Below, piece after piece: positions 8,374 to 17,366 of a stretch of DNA of 64,000 bases. This stretch comes from Rhodoplanes tepidamans (lineage in GTDB: Bacteria > Pseudomonadota > Alphaproteobacteria > Rhizobiales > Xanthobacteraceae). The stretch lies in assembly GCF_030813915.1 (NCBI RefSeq), contig NZ_JAUSUJ010000001.1:372001-436000 (forward strand). Direction: 5' to 3'. Each line of letters begins with the position of its first letter. Position 1 is the stretch's first letter. Under the pieces are notes generated by a model, which did not search any database, had not been told where the DNA came from, and saw nothing but the letters and a program-made list of their open reading frames with translations. The position numbers were made by a program, and so were the translations under genes.

Positions 8374-9720
8374 TCACTCCGGCAGCGGCTTGCCCCTGGT
8401 CTCTGGCAGGAACGGCGCCACCGCGAGGCCGAGCAGGTAGATCGAGGCCAGCACCATGGCGGCCTTTCCGAAGCCGCCGAACGCGACGATCATGCTGCCG
8501 GCGAGCAGCGGCCCCAGGAAGGCGATGAAGCGGGGCGCGTTGAACGCGAAGGCGAGCGCCGTCGCCCGCATGCGGGTCGGGTAGAGCTCGGGCAGCCACA
8601 CCGGCATCCAGGTGTACTGGCCGTTGGAGAAGATCGCGTTCAGGTAGGCGAACAGGAGCAGCAGCTTCAGGTCGGTGGTGCCGAAGAACAGTAGCGGCGT
8701 CAGCGCCAGCGCGATGGCGAAGAACGCCATGGTGACGACCTTGCGGCCGAGCGCGTCGGCCAGGAAGCCGAACGCCACGTATCCGGTGATCGAGCCGGCC
8801 GTGTAGGCCATGCCGGCGTAGCTCGCCCACTGGGCCGCCTGCAGGCCGGCCTGCTGGGCCGTCGACCCGACGAAGGGCGGCACCCAGGTCGAGATGCTCC
8901 AGAAGCCGACCGTGGTGGTGAGCGACATCAGGAACACGATCACGGTGCGACCGCGCGTCTCGCGGTCGGTGAACAGGTCGTGCAGCGTGAACTTGGTGAG
9001 CTGCTCCTCGCCGGCCGACAGGCGGGCGCCGGCGCGGCGGCTCGCCTTGGCGGCGGCGCGGCGGCTGTTCGCCGCCTCCCACCGCTCCGATTCCGGAATC
9101 GAGCGGCGGATCCACAGCGTCACCAGTGCCGGCAGGACGCCGATCAGGTACATCCAGCGCCACGAGTCGGGGCCGAGCGGGGCGACGAACAGCCACACCA
9201 GCGAGGCGATGAAGAAGCCGATGCCGAGCCCGCACTGCATCAGCCCGGCGCCCTTGCCGCGGGCGCGATCGGGCCACATCTCGGCCATCATGGAGGAGCC
9301 GGTCGCCCACTCCGAGCCGACCGCGATGCCGACCAGGAAGCGCAGGATCGCGAAGGACCACCAGTCCCAGGCGACCGCCGACAGGCCGGTCATCACCGAA
9401 TAGGCCAGGATGGCGAGGACCATCATCCGCTTGCGGCCGATGTAGTCGGCCGCGATGCCGCCCAGCATGCCGCCGATGCCCCAGCCGAGCAGATTGATGG
9501 CGATGACGGTGCCGATGTAGAACGGAATTTGCGCGTGCAGCGACGGATCGAGGAGCTGGCGCATCGCCGGCCCGGCCGTGAGAATCAGCGCGTAGTTCTC
9601 GAAGCCGTCGAACAGCCAGCCCAGATTGGCGGCCAGCAGCGTGTTCCACTGGCGGCGATCGAGGCTCCTGTACCAGGGGCCTTCGCCGGAAGTGCCGAGC
9701 GTCGTCGGTTGCACCGTCAC
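8374..9720 (-). CDS. MFS transporter, aromatic acid:H+ symporter-like
   Basis: A 448-residue protein with 12 predicted membrane segments. It has the MFS loop motif DYIGRKRMM after TM2 and an AAHS/sugar-porter type RFLVGIAVGSEW helix. The central cytoplasmic loop carries PESERWE and a basic stretch. The start is a GTG at 9720 with GAGGAGA upstream. It lies in the operon between the hydroxylase small subunit and UbiD, so it most likely imports the acid that these enzymes attack. The AAHS assignment rests on pattern recall, and the exact ligand is unknown. Confidence 0.88.
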   Translation of the reverse strand: MTVQPTTLGTSGEGPWYRSLDRRQWNTLLAANLGWLFDGFENYALILTAGPAMRQLLDPSLHAQIPFYIGTVIAINLLGWGIGGMLGGIAADYIGRKRMMVLAILAYSVMTGLSAVAWDWWSFAILRFLVGIAVGSEWATGSSMMAEMWPDRARGKGAGLMQCGLGIGFFIASLVWLFVAPLGPDSWRWMYLIGVLPALVTLWIRRSIPESERWEAANSRRAAAKASRRAGARLSAGEEQLTKFTLHDLFTDRETRGRTVIVFLMSLTTTVGFWSISTWVPPFVGSTAQQAGLQAAQWASYAGMAYTAGSITGYVAFGFLADALGRKVVTMAFFAIALALTPLLFFGTTDLKLLLLFAYLNAIFSNGQYTWMPVWLPELYPTRMRATALAFAFNAPRFIAFLGPLLAGSMIVAFGGFGKAAMVLASIYLLGLAVAPFLPETRGKPLPE

Positions 9721-9757
9721 GGTCGTCTCCTCGCCTTTTTTGATTGTGGGGATCGCA

Positions 9758-10252
9758 TCATGCCGCCGCGGAGGCGCGCATGCGGGAGGCCGCGCTCTTC
9801 ACGGCGCGTATGATCTCGGGATAGGCGGCGCAGCGGCACAGATTGCCGGCCAGGAAGTCGCGGATCTCGCCCTCGCTCGGGTTCGGGTTGCGCTCCAGCA
9901 GCTGGTGCGTCATCAGCACGAAGCCCGGCGTGCAGAAGCCGCACTGGAAGGCGCCCTCGTCGATGAAGGCCTGCTGCACCGGGCTGAGCGCGCCGCCTCG
10001 GTCGAGACCCTCGACGGCGTCGACGCGCCTGCCGTCGACGAGCTGGGCCAGCGTCAGGCAGCCCGACATCGCGACGCCGTCGACCAGCACGGTGCAGCAG
10101 CCGCACAGGCCCTGGCCGCAGCTTTCGCGCGCCCCGAAATGATCGAGCCGGCGCAGCAGGTCGACGAGATCGAGATGGCTCTCCACCGTCGTCGTCACGG
10201 GCCGGCCGTTGAGCGTGAACCTGATTGTCCTGGCGGTCTCGGACGCGTCCAT
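9758..10252 (-). CDS. Molybdenum hydroxylase small subunit, 2x[2Fe-2S] (CoxS-like)
   Basis: A 164-residue electron-transfer subunit of a xanthine-dehydrogenase-family enzyme. The N-terminal plant-type [2Fe-2S] domain shows ESCGQGLCGCCTVLVDG with a distal C. The C-terminal four-helix domain carries FQCGFCTPGF and LCRCAAYPEI. It passes electrons from the molybdenum site to FAD. It is the last subunit gene of the operon (order CoxG-like, FAD, Mo, FeS), separated from the large subunit by a palindromic repeat. Length matches the family. Confidence 0.94.
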   Translation of the reverse strand: MDASETARTIRFTLNGRPVTTTVESHLDLVDLLRRLDHFGARESCGQGLCGCCTVLVDGVAMSGCLTLAQLVDGRRVDAVEGLDRGGALSPVQQAFIDEGAFQCGFCTPGFVLMTHQLLERNPNPSEGEIRDFLAGNLCRCAAYPEIIRAVKSAASRMRASAAA

Positions 10253-10289
10253 GGTGATCGGGACTCCTGAAAGGGCGTTACATCCTGGG

Positions 10290-10333
10290 CCGTCATTCCG
10301 GGGCGCGCCGAAGGCGCGAACCCGGAATGACGG
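10290..10333. repeat. Perfect 13-bp inverted repeat between hydroxylase subunit genes
   Basis: CCGTCATTCCGGG (10290-10302) pairs exactly with CCCGGAATGACGG (10321-10333) across an 18-base spacer that is itself partly self-complementary. It lies inside an operon, so it may attenuate or stabilise the mRNA rather than end it. Confidence 0.75.
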
Positions 10334-10339
10334 ATGCTC

Positions 10340-12634
10340 TCATTTGGCGTCCGTGCCCGTGTTGCCCTCCGCCTCGCGCAGCGCCCGGAACACCGCCTCG
10401 GGCGACAGGGGCAGGGCGGTGAGGCGGATGCCGACGGCATCGTGGATGGCGTTGGCGATCGCCGGCGACACGCCGAACGTGGCGCTCTCGCCGACTCCCT
10501 TGGCGCCATAGGGGCCGCTGTGCTGCTCGGCCTCGGTGATCAGGCTCTCGATCTCGTCCGGCACGTCGTGCATGCCGGGGATCTTGTAGTCGGCGAGCGA
10601 GGCGTTGGTGACCTGGCCGCCGTCGAGATCCATGTTTTCGAACATGGTGAAGCCGAGCTGCATCAGCGCCGCGCCGGAGATCTGGGTCTCGACGATCTTC
10701 GGGTTGAGCGGCCGGCCGACGTCGCAGGCGTTGACCATGCGCAGGATCCGCACGTGCCCGGTCTCGGTGTCGACCTCGATCTCGACCCCGGTGCCTCCGA
10801 CCATCCAGAACGGCGTCACGTTGTCGGAGAGGCCGGTCTCGGGGGCCGGGGACTTGTAGTCCGGGATGTAGGTGCCGACCCCGATGATGTTGCCGGCCTG
10901 CATGCCGTACTTCTTCTTGAACAGGTCGGCCGGGCCGTAGTTGCTGCCGGGCGGCAGGCCGAGGCTCTTGGCCAGCGCCTCGATCTGGTCGCGGGCGTGC
11001 TCGGCGGCGAGCTTGACGGCGTTGCCGGCGTGGAAGGTCGAGCGCGAGCCGAGCGTCGCCATGTCGTAGGGCGTCACGTCGGTGTCGGGATGGACGACCT
11101 TCACGTCCTCGGTGCGCAGCGCCAGCGTCTCGGCGACGATCTGGGCCATCGCCGTGTCGGAGCCCTGGCCCATGTCGACGGTCGAGAGATAGAGGTTGGC
11201 GCTGCCGTCGGCGGCGACGTTGACGATGGCGACCGAGGTGGTCGGCGCGATCGACGCCTTGAAACCGACCGCGATGCCGCGTCCGCGCTGCGTCGTGCCG
11301 CTGCCGCGGTCGAACGGCTTGTCCCAGTCCATGCGTCTGGCGATGTCGTCCAGCACGCCTTCGATGGCGGCGTCGCGCAGCACCGTGCCGGTCGCCTGCG
11401 GCCGGCCCTCGCGCAGGATGTTGCGGCGGCGGAACGCGACCGGATCGACGCCCAGCCCGCGGGCGATCAGGTCGGTGTGGCTCTCGTAGGCCCAGACGAG
11501 CTGCGGGATGCCGAAGCCGCGCAGCGCGCCGGCCGGCGGCCGGTTGGTGTAGAGCGCGTAGGAATCGATCGCGACGTTGTCGATGTCGTAGGGGCCCGGC
11601 GCCGTGAAGCCCGACTTCTGGGTGACGCGCGGGCCGATGTCGGCATAGGCGCCGCCGTTCCAGAACACCTCGCAGCGCCGCCCGGTGACGTGGCCGTCCT
11701 TGACCGCGCTTGCGATGCGGAACGTGCTGGCGTGCTTGGTGATGGTGTAGAACTGCTCCTCCATGGTGAGCGACCACTTCACCGGCCGCCTCGTGAGCAG
11801 GGCGAGGCACGCCACCAGCGCCTCGAGCTTGATGTAGAGCTTGGCGCCGAAGCCGCCGCCCAGATACGGCACCTTGACGCGCACCCGGTTCTCCGGCCAG
11901 CCGAGCAGGCGGGCGATCTCGATGCGCACGAAGCTCGGGCTCTGCGACGCCGTGTGAATGGTCAGCGCGTCGTCGCCCGGCTCGGCGAGCGACACCATCG
12001 GCTCGAGCGGCGTGTGCATCACCTGCTGGGTCTTGAACTCGTGCTCGAACACCCGGTCGGCGGCCGCGAAGGCGGCGTCGACGTCGCCGCGGCGCAGCCG
12101 GTAGTCGAGCGCGACGTTGGTGTCGCGCCGGCCGACCAGGTGCTTGAGGTCCGGGAACGTGCCGGCCGGCTTCAGCACCTCGTGGACGACAGCCGTCGAG
12201 GTCATCGCCTCGATCTCGTCGAACACCGGCTCCATCGGCTCGTACTCGACGACGACGAGTTGGGCCGCCTCGGCCGCGACATACGGATCCTCGGCCAGCA
12301 CCGCGACGACCGGCTCGCCGACGTGGCGGACCTTGTCGATCGCCAGCACCGGCTGGTCGTGAAAGGCCGGGCCGTACCAGGGATCCGGCACGACGGTGCG
12401 GATGTCGTCTGCCGTCACCACCCGATAGACGCCCTCCAGCGCCTCGGCGGCCGCGGTGTCGATCGACAGAATGCGGCCGTGCGGCACGGTCGAGCGCACG
12501 ACCTTGGTGTGCAGCATGCCGGGGACGACCAGATTGTGGACATACTCGGCGCGGCCCGTGACCTTGCGGCGCGCCTCGAGCCGCGGCACCGAGCGGCCGA
12601 CCTGACCGGCCGGCAGGGGGCGATGGATGGTCAT
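10340..12634 (-). CDS. Molybdenum hydroxylase large (molybdopterin-binding) subunit, xanthine dehydrogenase family
   Basis: A 764-residue catalytic subunit that inserts a hydroxyl group derived from water into a C-H bond of an aromatic or heterocyclic substrate. The first domain (GRSVPRLEARRKVTGRAEYV) and the molybdenum-binding domain are present. The active-site glutamate lies in GAKGVGE near the C-terminus, and the RGFGIPQ helix segment is typical. The CoxL-specific AYRCSFR loop is absent, so it is not an aerobic CO dehydrogenase. The ATG at 12634 overlaps the FAD-subunit stop by 4 bases. The substrate is unknown. Confidence 0.93.
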   Translation of the reverse strand: MTIHRPLPAGQVGRSVPRLEARRKVTGRAEYVHNLVVPGMLHTKVVRSTVPHGRILSIDTAAAEALEGVYRVVTADDIRTVVPDPWYGPAFHDQPVLAIDKVRHVGEPVVAVLAEDPYVAAEAAQLVVVEYEPMEPVFDEIEAMTSTAVVHEVLKPAGTFPDLKHLVGRRDTNVALDYRLRRGDVDAAFAAADRVFEHEFKTQQVMHTPLEPMVSLAEPGDDALTIHTASQSPSFVRIEIARLLGWPENRVRVKVPYLGGGFGAKLYIKLEALVACLALLTRRPVKWSLTMEEQFYTITKHASTFRIASAVKDGHVTGRRCEVFWNGGAYADIGPRVTQKSGFTAPGPYDIDNVAIDSYALYTNRPPAGALRGFGIPQLVWAYESHTDLIARGLGVDPVAFRRRNILREGRPQATGTVLRDAAIEGVLDDIARRMDWDKPFDRGSGTTQRGRGIAVGFKASIAPTTSVAIVNVAADGSANLYLSTVDMGQGSDTAMAQIVAETLALRTEDVKVVHPDTDVTPYDMATLGSRSTFHAGNAVKLAAEHARDQIEALAKSLGLPPGSNYGPADLFKKKYGMQAGNIIGVGTYIPDYKSPAPETGLSDNVTPFWMVGGTGVEIEVDTETGHVRILRMVNACDVGRPLNPKIVETQISGAALMQLGFTMFENMDLDGGQVTNASLADYKIPGMHDVPDEIESLITEAEQHSGPYGAKGVGESATFGVSPAIANAIHDAVGIRLTALPLSPEAVFRALREAEGNTGTDAK

Positions 12635-13500
12635 GACACGGCTCCGTCGTTGACCGCCTGGGCGAGGGCGCGCTTCAGGTGGACGCGCAGGAGCTGGGCC
12701 TTGTAGTCGGCCGAGCCGCGCGCGTCCTCGACCAGCTCGACCTCCGCCACGGCGGCGTCGGCGGCGCGGGCGAAGGCCGTTCCGTCGGCGGCGGCGCCGA
12801 CGAGGGCGGCCTCGGCGCCGGCGAGGCGAGTGAGCTTTTCGGTCGCGGCGGAGACGACGAGGCGCGCCTCGGCGATCACGCCGCCGGCGCGGCGCAGCGA
12901 CACCGCGACGCCGAGCGCCGGCCAGTCGTCGGCCGAGCGGGTCGTGCATTTGAGATAGGCCGAGGTCCAGCCGCGCTGGCTCGGCAGCTCGACCTCGGTG
13001 ATCAGCTCGCCGCGCCCGAGCACGGTCTCGTAATAGCCGGAGAACAGGTGCTCCACCGCGACCTCGCGCGTGCCCTGCGGGCCGGCGATCGCGACGCGGC
13101 CGCCGAGCGCCGCCAGCACGGGCGGCAGGTCCATGTGGGGGTCGCCATGGGCGAGGTTGCCGCCGACGCAGGCGACGTTGCGCACCCGCACGTTGGCGAG
13201 GCGCTTCATCGCGCCGGCGATCACCGGGGCGACCCGGATCACATCCGCCGAGTGCTCGACCGCGGTGAGGGTCGCCATGGCGCCGATGCGCAGGCCGCCG
13301 TTCGGGCCCGCCGCGATCGCCGCGTGGGCGGCGCCGATGCGGCCGAGATGGACGAGTCGGCTCGGCCGGAACACACCGGTCTTCATCATCAGCATCAGGG
13401 CGGTGCCGCCGGAGAACGGCCGCACCCTGTCGTCGTCGGTGTCGAGGAGCGCGATCGCCTCGGCGAGCGACCCCGGATGGACGAGCTCGAATCCTCTCAC
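12631..13500 (-). CDS. Molybdenum hydroxylase FAD-binding subunit (CoxM-like)
   Basis: A 289-residue medium subunit. The FAD-binding PCMH-type N-terminal domain shows FSGGTALMLMMK, and a second FAD loop is VRNVACVGGNLAHGDPHMDLPPV. The C-terminal CO-dehydrogenase flavoprotein domain follows. It accepts electrons from the two [2Fe-2S] clusters. Both ends overlap neighbours by 4 bases (ATGA), indicating tight translational coupling with the CoxG-like gene upstream and the large subunit downstream. Confidence 0.94.
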   Translation of the reverse strand: MRGFELVHPGSLAEAIALLDTDDDRVRPFSGGTALMLMMKTGVFRPSRLVHLGRIGAAHAAIAAGPNGGLRIGAMATLTAVEHSADVIRVAPVIAGAMKRLANVRVRNVACVGGNLAHGDPHMDLPPVLAALGGRVAIAGPQGTREVAVEHLFSGYYETVLGRGELITEVELPSQRGWTSAYLKCTTRSADDWPALGVAVSLRRAGGVIAEARLVVSAATEKLTRLAGAEAALVGAAADGTAFARAADAAVAEVELVEDARGSADYKAQLLRVHLKRALAQAVNDGAVS

Positions 13501-14018
13501 GCGCGCGCCTCCGTCGCAGATCCCGCGGCGCCGGCACCGCCGCCCGGGCCGCCGTCGCCTCCCTGGCCGGCGTCGCCGGCCGCGAACTTGTCGTTGAGGT
13601 TCTTCACGAAGGACTTCTCCATGTCCTTCGCCTTGGCCTTGAGGACCGGCTGGCCGATGCTGCCGAGCTTGCCGGCGAGCGCCACGTCGATCTCGTAGGC
13701 GACGGCGGTGCCGTCGGCGGCGTCGGAGAGGGTCGCCGCGGCCGTCGAGGTGAGGCGGCCGACGACGCCGATCGGCGTGCCCTCCGCCCTGGCGACGATG
13801 CGCTCGGGCGCCACCTTTTCGACGAAGCTCACCTCGACCGCGAACTTGAACTTGATGTAGGCGATCCGGGTCTCCAGCGTCGCCGTGTAGCGCCCGTCGT
13901 CGACGGCGACCAGGTCGCGCACGCCGTCGACGCAGGAGGCGAAGAACTGCGCGTCGTTGAGCCGGTCGTAGACGACCGCGCGCGGCGCCGGCACCGTGAA
14001 CGCACCGGAGAATTTCAT
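13497..14018 (-). CDS. CoxG-like SRPBCC-domain protein
   Basis: A 173-residue protein of the carbon-monoxide-dehydrogenase subunit G / SRPBCC (START-like) family. It begins MKFSGAFTVPAPRAVVYDRLND and has the late KAKDMEKSFVKNLNDKF helix, followed by a Gly-rich tail of about 20 residues. CoxG-type proteins recruit or mature molybdenum hydroxylases, often at the membrane, and do not form part of the core enzyme. It overlaps the hydrolase gene and the FAD subunit gene by 4 bases each. That points to a dedicated role for this hydroxylase. Confidence 0.88.
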   Translation of the reverse strand: MKFSGAFTVPAPRAVVYDRLNDAQFFASCVDGVRDLVAVDDGRYTATLETRIAYIKFKFAVEVSFVEKVAPERIVARAEGTPIGVVGRLTSTAAATLSDAADGTAVAYEIDVALAGKLGSIGQPVLKAKAKDMEKSFVKNLNDKFAAGDAGQGGDGGPGGGAGAAGSATEARA

Positions 14019-14824
14019 CGGGCGGCCTCGATCAGCATGCGCAGCTCCGCCGCGATGCGGTCCGGGTTGTCGAGCGGGGTGAGATGGCGGCCGCCGGCGA
14101 TGACCGTCAGGGTCGAGCCGGCGATGCCGGCGTGCAGCGCCTCCGCCATGGCGGGCGGCGTCGCGTAGTCCTCCTCGCCGACGACGATGCGGGTCGGCAC
14201 CGCGATGCCGGGCAGGGCGGCGCGCAGGTCGGCGGCGCCGAGCATGCGGCAGGTCTCGGCATAGGCGGCGATGTCGTTCTTCAGGAAGGTGTCGACGGTG
14301 TGCTGCACCACGTCGGGGTGACCGGCCCGGAAGGCGTCGCCGAACCAGCGCGTGGTCTGGAAGCCGACCAGCGCGGCGAGACCGTCGGATTTCGCCTTGC
14401 CGGCCCGCTCGGCCCATTGCTGCGGCGCCTCGGCGCCGTACCAGGCGGTGGTGTCGATCAGGCCGAGCCCCTTCGTCCGCTGCGGGTGCCGCGCCGCGAA
14501 GGCGAGCGCGACGCAGCCGCCCATCGAGGCGCCCGCCACCACGGCCGAAGGCCAGCCGGCGCGGTCCATCAGGTCGGCGAGGTCGTCGCCGAACTGCTCG
14601 ACCGTGTAGGGGCCGGCCGGCTTGCCGGAGGCGCCGTGGCCGCGGCAGTCGAAGGTGAGGAGGGTGGCGGCGTCGCCGAGCCGGGCGACCACCGGCTCCC
14701 AGAAGGCATGATCGGCCGCCAGCGAATGAACGAGCGCGACCCGGCCGGGGCCGGTTCCGTCGATCCGGTAGAACAGCTCGGTTCCGTCGCGCACGGCGGC
14801 GCGACCTGCGGTGCAGGCCTGCAC
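14015..14824 (-). CDS. Alpha/beta hydrolase, PcaD-like
   Basis: A 269-residue alpha/beta-fold hydrolase. The catalytic triad is visible: nucleophile Ser in GASMGG, Asp in VGEEDYATP and His in GRHLTP. FDCRGHGASGKP is the typical oxyanion-side loop. The closest recognisable type is 3-oxoadipate enol-lactonase, but the same fold serves esterases and C-C hydrolases. The GTG start at 14824 has GGGGAGAG upstream. It is the first gene of the hydroxylase/UbiD operon and probably cleaves a lactone, ester or ring-opened intermediate. The reaction is not assignable. Confidence 0.88.
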   Translation of the reverse strand: MQACTAGRAAVRDGTELFYRIDGTGPGRVALVHSLAADHAFWEPVVARLGDAATLLTFDCRGHGASGKPAGPYTVEQFGDDLADLMDRAGWPSAVVAGASMGGCVALAFAARHPQRTKGLGLIDTTAWYGAEAPQQWAERAGKAKSDGLAALVGFQTTRWFGDAFRAGHPDVVQHTVDTFLKNDIAAYAETCRMLGAADLRAALPGIAVPTRIVVGEEDYATPPAMAEALHAGIAGSTLTVIAGGRHLTPLDNPDRIAAELRMLIEAAR

Positions 14825-14990
14825 GTTTTCTCTCCCCTGTGATCCGCGCTCTTGTCGGCGCGGTTCGCGGCCCGAGCGGCGAGGCGCGGGCCGCGGAACG
14901 GGCCGCCGGCGCGGCGATGCGCGACGGCGGTGTCGAGGGGAGTAGACCGCCGCGACCCGGACCCGACAAACGAAAGCTTTTCAGCGGGCC

Positions 14991-15005
14991 ATTAATTTTT
15001 CTAAT
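14991..15005. promoter_or_regulatory. Candidate LysR box between divergent operons
   Basis: The inverted repeat ATTA-N7-TAAT obeys the T-N11-A rule and stands out as an AT-rich island in the 301-base gap between the hydrolase operon (leftward) and the LysR gene (rightward). The gap also holds a GGTCCG/CGGACC hairpin and a TGCATGCA palindrome near 15065. Confidence 0.45.
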
Positions 15006-15125
15006 CTGAAGGTCCGACGGACCGGAGGGTCGGCCGGTCCGAAGGGCCGCGCGTGCACACCCCGGTATGCATGCAAGGCTCGCGCGCGGCCGAGGGGCCC
15101 GCCATCTTCGTCGCGGAGTGTCACG

Positions 15126-16112
15126 ATGTTGCGGCGTCTTCCGTCGATGTCCGGGCTGCGCGCCTTCGAGGCGACGGCCCGGCACCTGAGCTTCACCCAG
15201 GCGGCCACCGAGCTGAACCTCACCCAGGGCGCGGTGAGCCACCAGATCAAGAACCTGGAGGACATGCTGGGGCTGAAGCTGTTCGTGCGCGACGGCAACG
15301 CCATCCGGCTGACCGAGGCGGGGCAGGAGTATCTCACCTCGGCGCGCGCCGTCATCACCGAGCTGATGGTGGCGACCGACCGCGCCATCGACCGCCAGCG
15401 CGGCGACGTGCTCACCGTCGCCTGCCTCGGCACTTTCGCGATCAAGAGCCTGATCCCGAACCTCGCCGACTTCATCGACCGGCATCCGAGCATCGGGCTG
15501 CGCGTCCGCACGCTGGTGCCGCTGATCGAGATGGACCCGCAGGACTACGACGTCTCGATCCAGTACGGCACCGGCGCCGACTGGCCCGGCATGGTGGCGC
15601 ACAAGATCGGCGCCGAGGAGCTGTTCCCGGTGTGTGCGCCGTCGCTGCTCGCCGCCGGCCGCGGCCTGTCGTCGCCCAAGGATCTGGCGCGCTGCACCGT
15701 CATCCGCACCGCCTCGCCGCTGATCCTGCGCGACGACTGGCCGCTGTGGCTGGAAAAGGCCGGCGTCTCCGGCATGAGCTTCGCCGCCGAGATCACCTGC
15801 GACCTTCTCTATCCGTCCTACCAGACCGCCATCGAGGGGCTGGGGGTCGCGATGGGGCGCAGCTCGGTCGTCAAGGGCGACATCGAGCGCGGCCGCCTGG
15901 TCGAGCCGTTCGCCATCCGCCTGCCGTCGTCGCTCGGCTACTACGTCGTTACCGGCGCCGAGCGCGCCAAGCTCGCCAAGGTGAAGCTGTTCACCGACTG
16001 GGCGCTGGAGCGCCTGCGCGCCGCCACCGCCATGCCGGCGGCCGGCGCCGCGCCGCATCCGAGGCCCCGCGCGGCGGCGGCGCCGGCCCGCCCTCGGCGC
16101 CGCGCCTCGTAG
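15126..16112 (+). CDS. LysR-family regulator, GcvA-like
   Basis: A 328-residue regulator. The N-terminal helix-turn-helix opens RRLPSMSGLRAFEATARHLSF and continues TQGAVSHQIKNLED, a spelling typical of the GcvA branch. The effector domain begins around residue 95. An extra Ala/Pro/Arg-rich tail of about 25 residues follows residue 300. The gene is divergent from the hydroxylase/UbiD operon and separated by a T-N11-A candidate operator, so it is the probable activator of that pathway, responding to its substrate or an intermediate. Confidence 0.9.
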   Translation: MLRRLPSMSGLRAFEATARHLSFTQAATELNLTQGAVSHQIKNLEDMLGLKLFVRDGNAIRLTEAGQEYLTSARAVITELMVATDRAIDRQRGDVLTVACLGTFAIKSLIPNLADFIDRHPSIGLRVRTLVPLIEMDPQDYDVSIQYGTGADWPGMVAHKIGAEELFPVCAPSLLAAGRGLSSPKDLARCTVIRTASPLILRDDWPLWLEKAGVSGMSFAAEITCDLLYPSYQTAIEGLGVAMGRSSVVKGDIERGRLVEPFAIRLPSSLGYYVVTGAERAKLAKVKLFTDWALERLRAATAMPAAGAAPHPRPRAAAAPARPRRRAS

Positions 16113-16122
16113 CGCCCCGGCC

Positions 16123-17199
16123 TCACTTGAGGGCGAGGCGTCGGCCCGGCGCGGTGGCCGGCGGCGGCGCGGCGGCCGGGGTGAGGGCCAGGGTGAGCCA
16201 CACGTTCCAGCCCTCGGGTCGGTGCTCGGCCTCGAACTCCCTGTAGGCCTTCAGGTTCAGATAGCCCTGGATCTCGCCCATCGGGACGACATAGCCGATC
16301 TGGGCGCCGACGCTCATGACCCGCGACTCGAAGCAGCCGACCCGGTCGCCGGCGCCGCTGTCGCAGGAGAGCTGCTGATACAGATAGCCGACGAGTCCGA
16401 GCTGGAGCTGCCTGGTGACGAACTGCGAGGCACCCCAGTCGAGATGGAAGTCGACGCCGTTCCGGTATTGCGTGTCGGGATTCTCGAAGTTGTAGGTCAG
16501 GCCGGCGACGGCCGAGAACTCGTGCCCGGTGGCCGGATTGAAATAGGTGTAGCCGAAGCCGCCGTCGATCGCGCCGTGGCCGATGCCGAGATTGGCGATG
16601 CTCCTCGGGTCGTAGCTGCCGACTGGGATGTCGCCCGTGACATAGGCCATGGTGTTGTGGACGCCGGCGTTCCAGCGCAGCGTGAACTGCGGATAGAGGT
16701 CGCCGACCCCGGTGTCGGCCTCGCCGATGCCGTAGAAGCGCGAGCCCGAGATCGCGAACGGGCCGACGAGCGCGGTCGCGTTCAGGAATGCGTCGATCGA
16801 GGTGGCGTTGCGTCCCGTCACCGTCATCAGGCCGATGGTGGCCTGACCGCCGAGCACCGGTGAGGCGAACGTGTAGGACGGGATGACGATGGCGAGGTCG
16901 GCCTTGCCGGTCAGGCTCGCCTCGACATTGGCCGCGACCGTGACGGGCAGTCGGCCGGCGCCGATCTCGCGGGCGCGGGCGACGCCGCCGCCGGCCGTGA
17001 CGGTCGTGTGATAGTAGATCGAGGTGAGCGAGAAGCCGGGCTGCAGCGGTGCCGCCGCGAGGCTGCCGAAGATGCCGGGCAGCCAGAAGCTGATGCCGCC
17101 CTCGTCGGCCCGGGCCGGTCCCGACGGCAGCGCGAGAAGTGCGGCCGCGACGGCTGCTGCGAGGTGTGCGATGCCTCGACGGCGCGCTGTTCCGGACAT
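16123..17199 (-). CDS. Outer-membrane protein of the phenol-degradation meta-pathway (SphA-like) family
   Basis: A 358-residue secreted protein. The signal peptide runs to about residue 33 (ALPSGPARA-DEGG). The mature chain opens FWLPGIFGSLAA and has repeated alternating beta strands, with the family-typical GVGDLYPQFTLRWN and NPDTQYRNGVDFHLDWG. This family (Phenol_MetA_deg) is thought to form outer-membrane channels for hydrophobic aromatic compounds. The ATG at 17199 has GGGGAGGA upstream. The stop lies 11 bases from the convergent LysR stop. Its position beside an aromatic catabolic operon fits an uptake role, which remains inferred. Confidence 0.82.
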   Translation of the reverse strand: MSGTARRRGIAHLAAAVAAALLALPSGPARADEGGISFWLPGIFGSLAAAPLQPGFSLTSIYYHTTVTAGGGVARAREIGAGRLPVTVAANVEASLTGKADLAIVIPSYTFASPVLGGQATIGLMTVTGRNATSIDAFLNATALVGPFAISGSRFYGIGEADTGVGDLYPQFTLRWNAGVHNTMAYVTGDIPVGSYDPRSIANLGIGHGAIDGGFGYTYFNPATGHEFSAVAGLTYNFENPDTQYRNGVDFHLDWGASQFVTRQLQLGLVGYLYQQLSCDSGAGDRVGCFESRVMSVGAQIGYVVPMGEIQGYLNLKAYREFEAEHRPEGWNVWLTLALTPAAAPPPATAPGRRLALK

Positions 17200-17366
17200 G
17201 TCGTCCTCCCCGATCGGCCATACCCCGTGAACGTCGACCGTAGCGGGGCCGCCGCCGACGACTATGCAGATCCGGCCAGGGCGCCGCGCAGCGGGCGTTT
17301 CGGCAGGGTTGTGGCCGACCGACAACAGTCGCGGGGGTGGCGCCGGCGGGCGCTGCGACGGCCGCC

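Noticed and set aside
10340-12634. Aerobic CO dehydrogenase CoxL
   Set aside because: The CoxMSL/CoxG-like gene set invites this call, but the AYRCSFR active-site loop is absent and the context is UbiD and transporters for organic acids.
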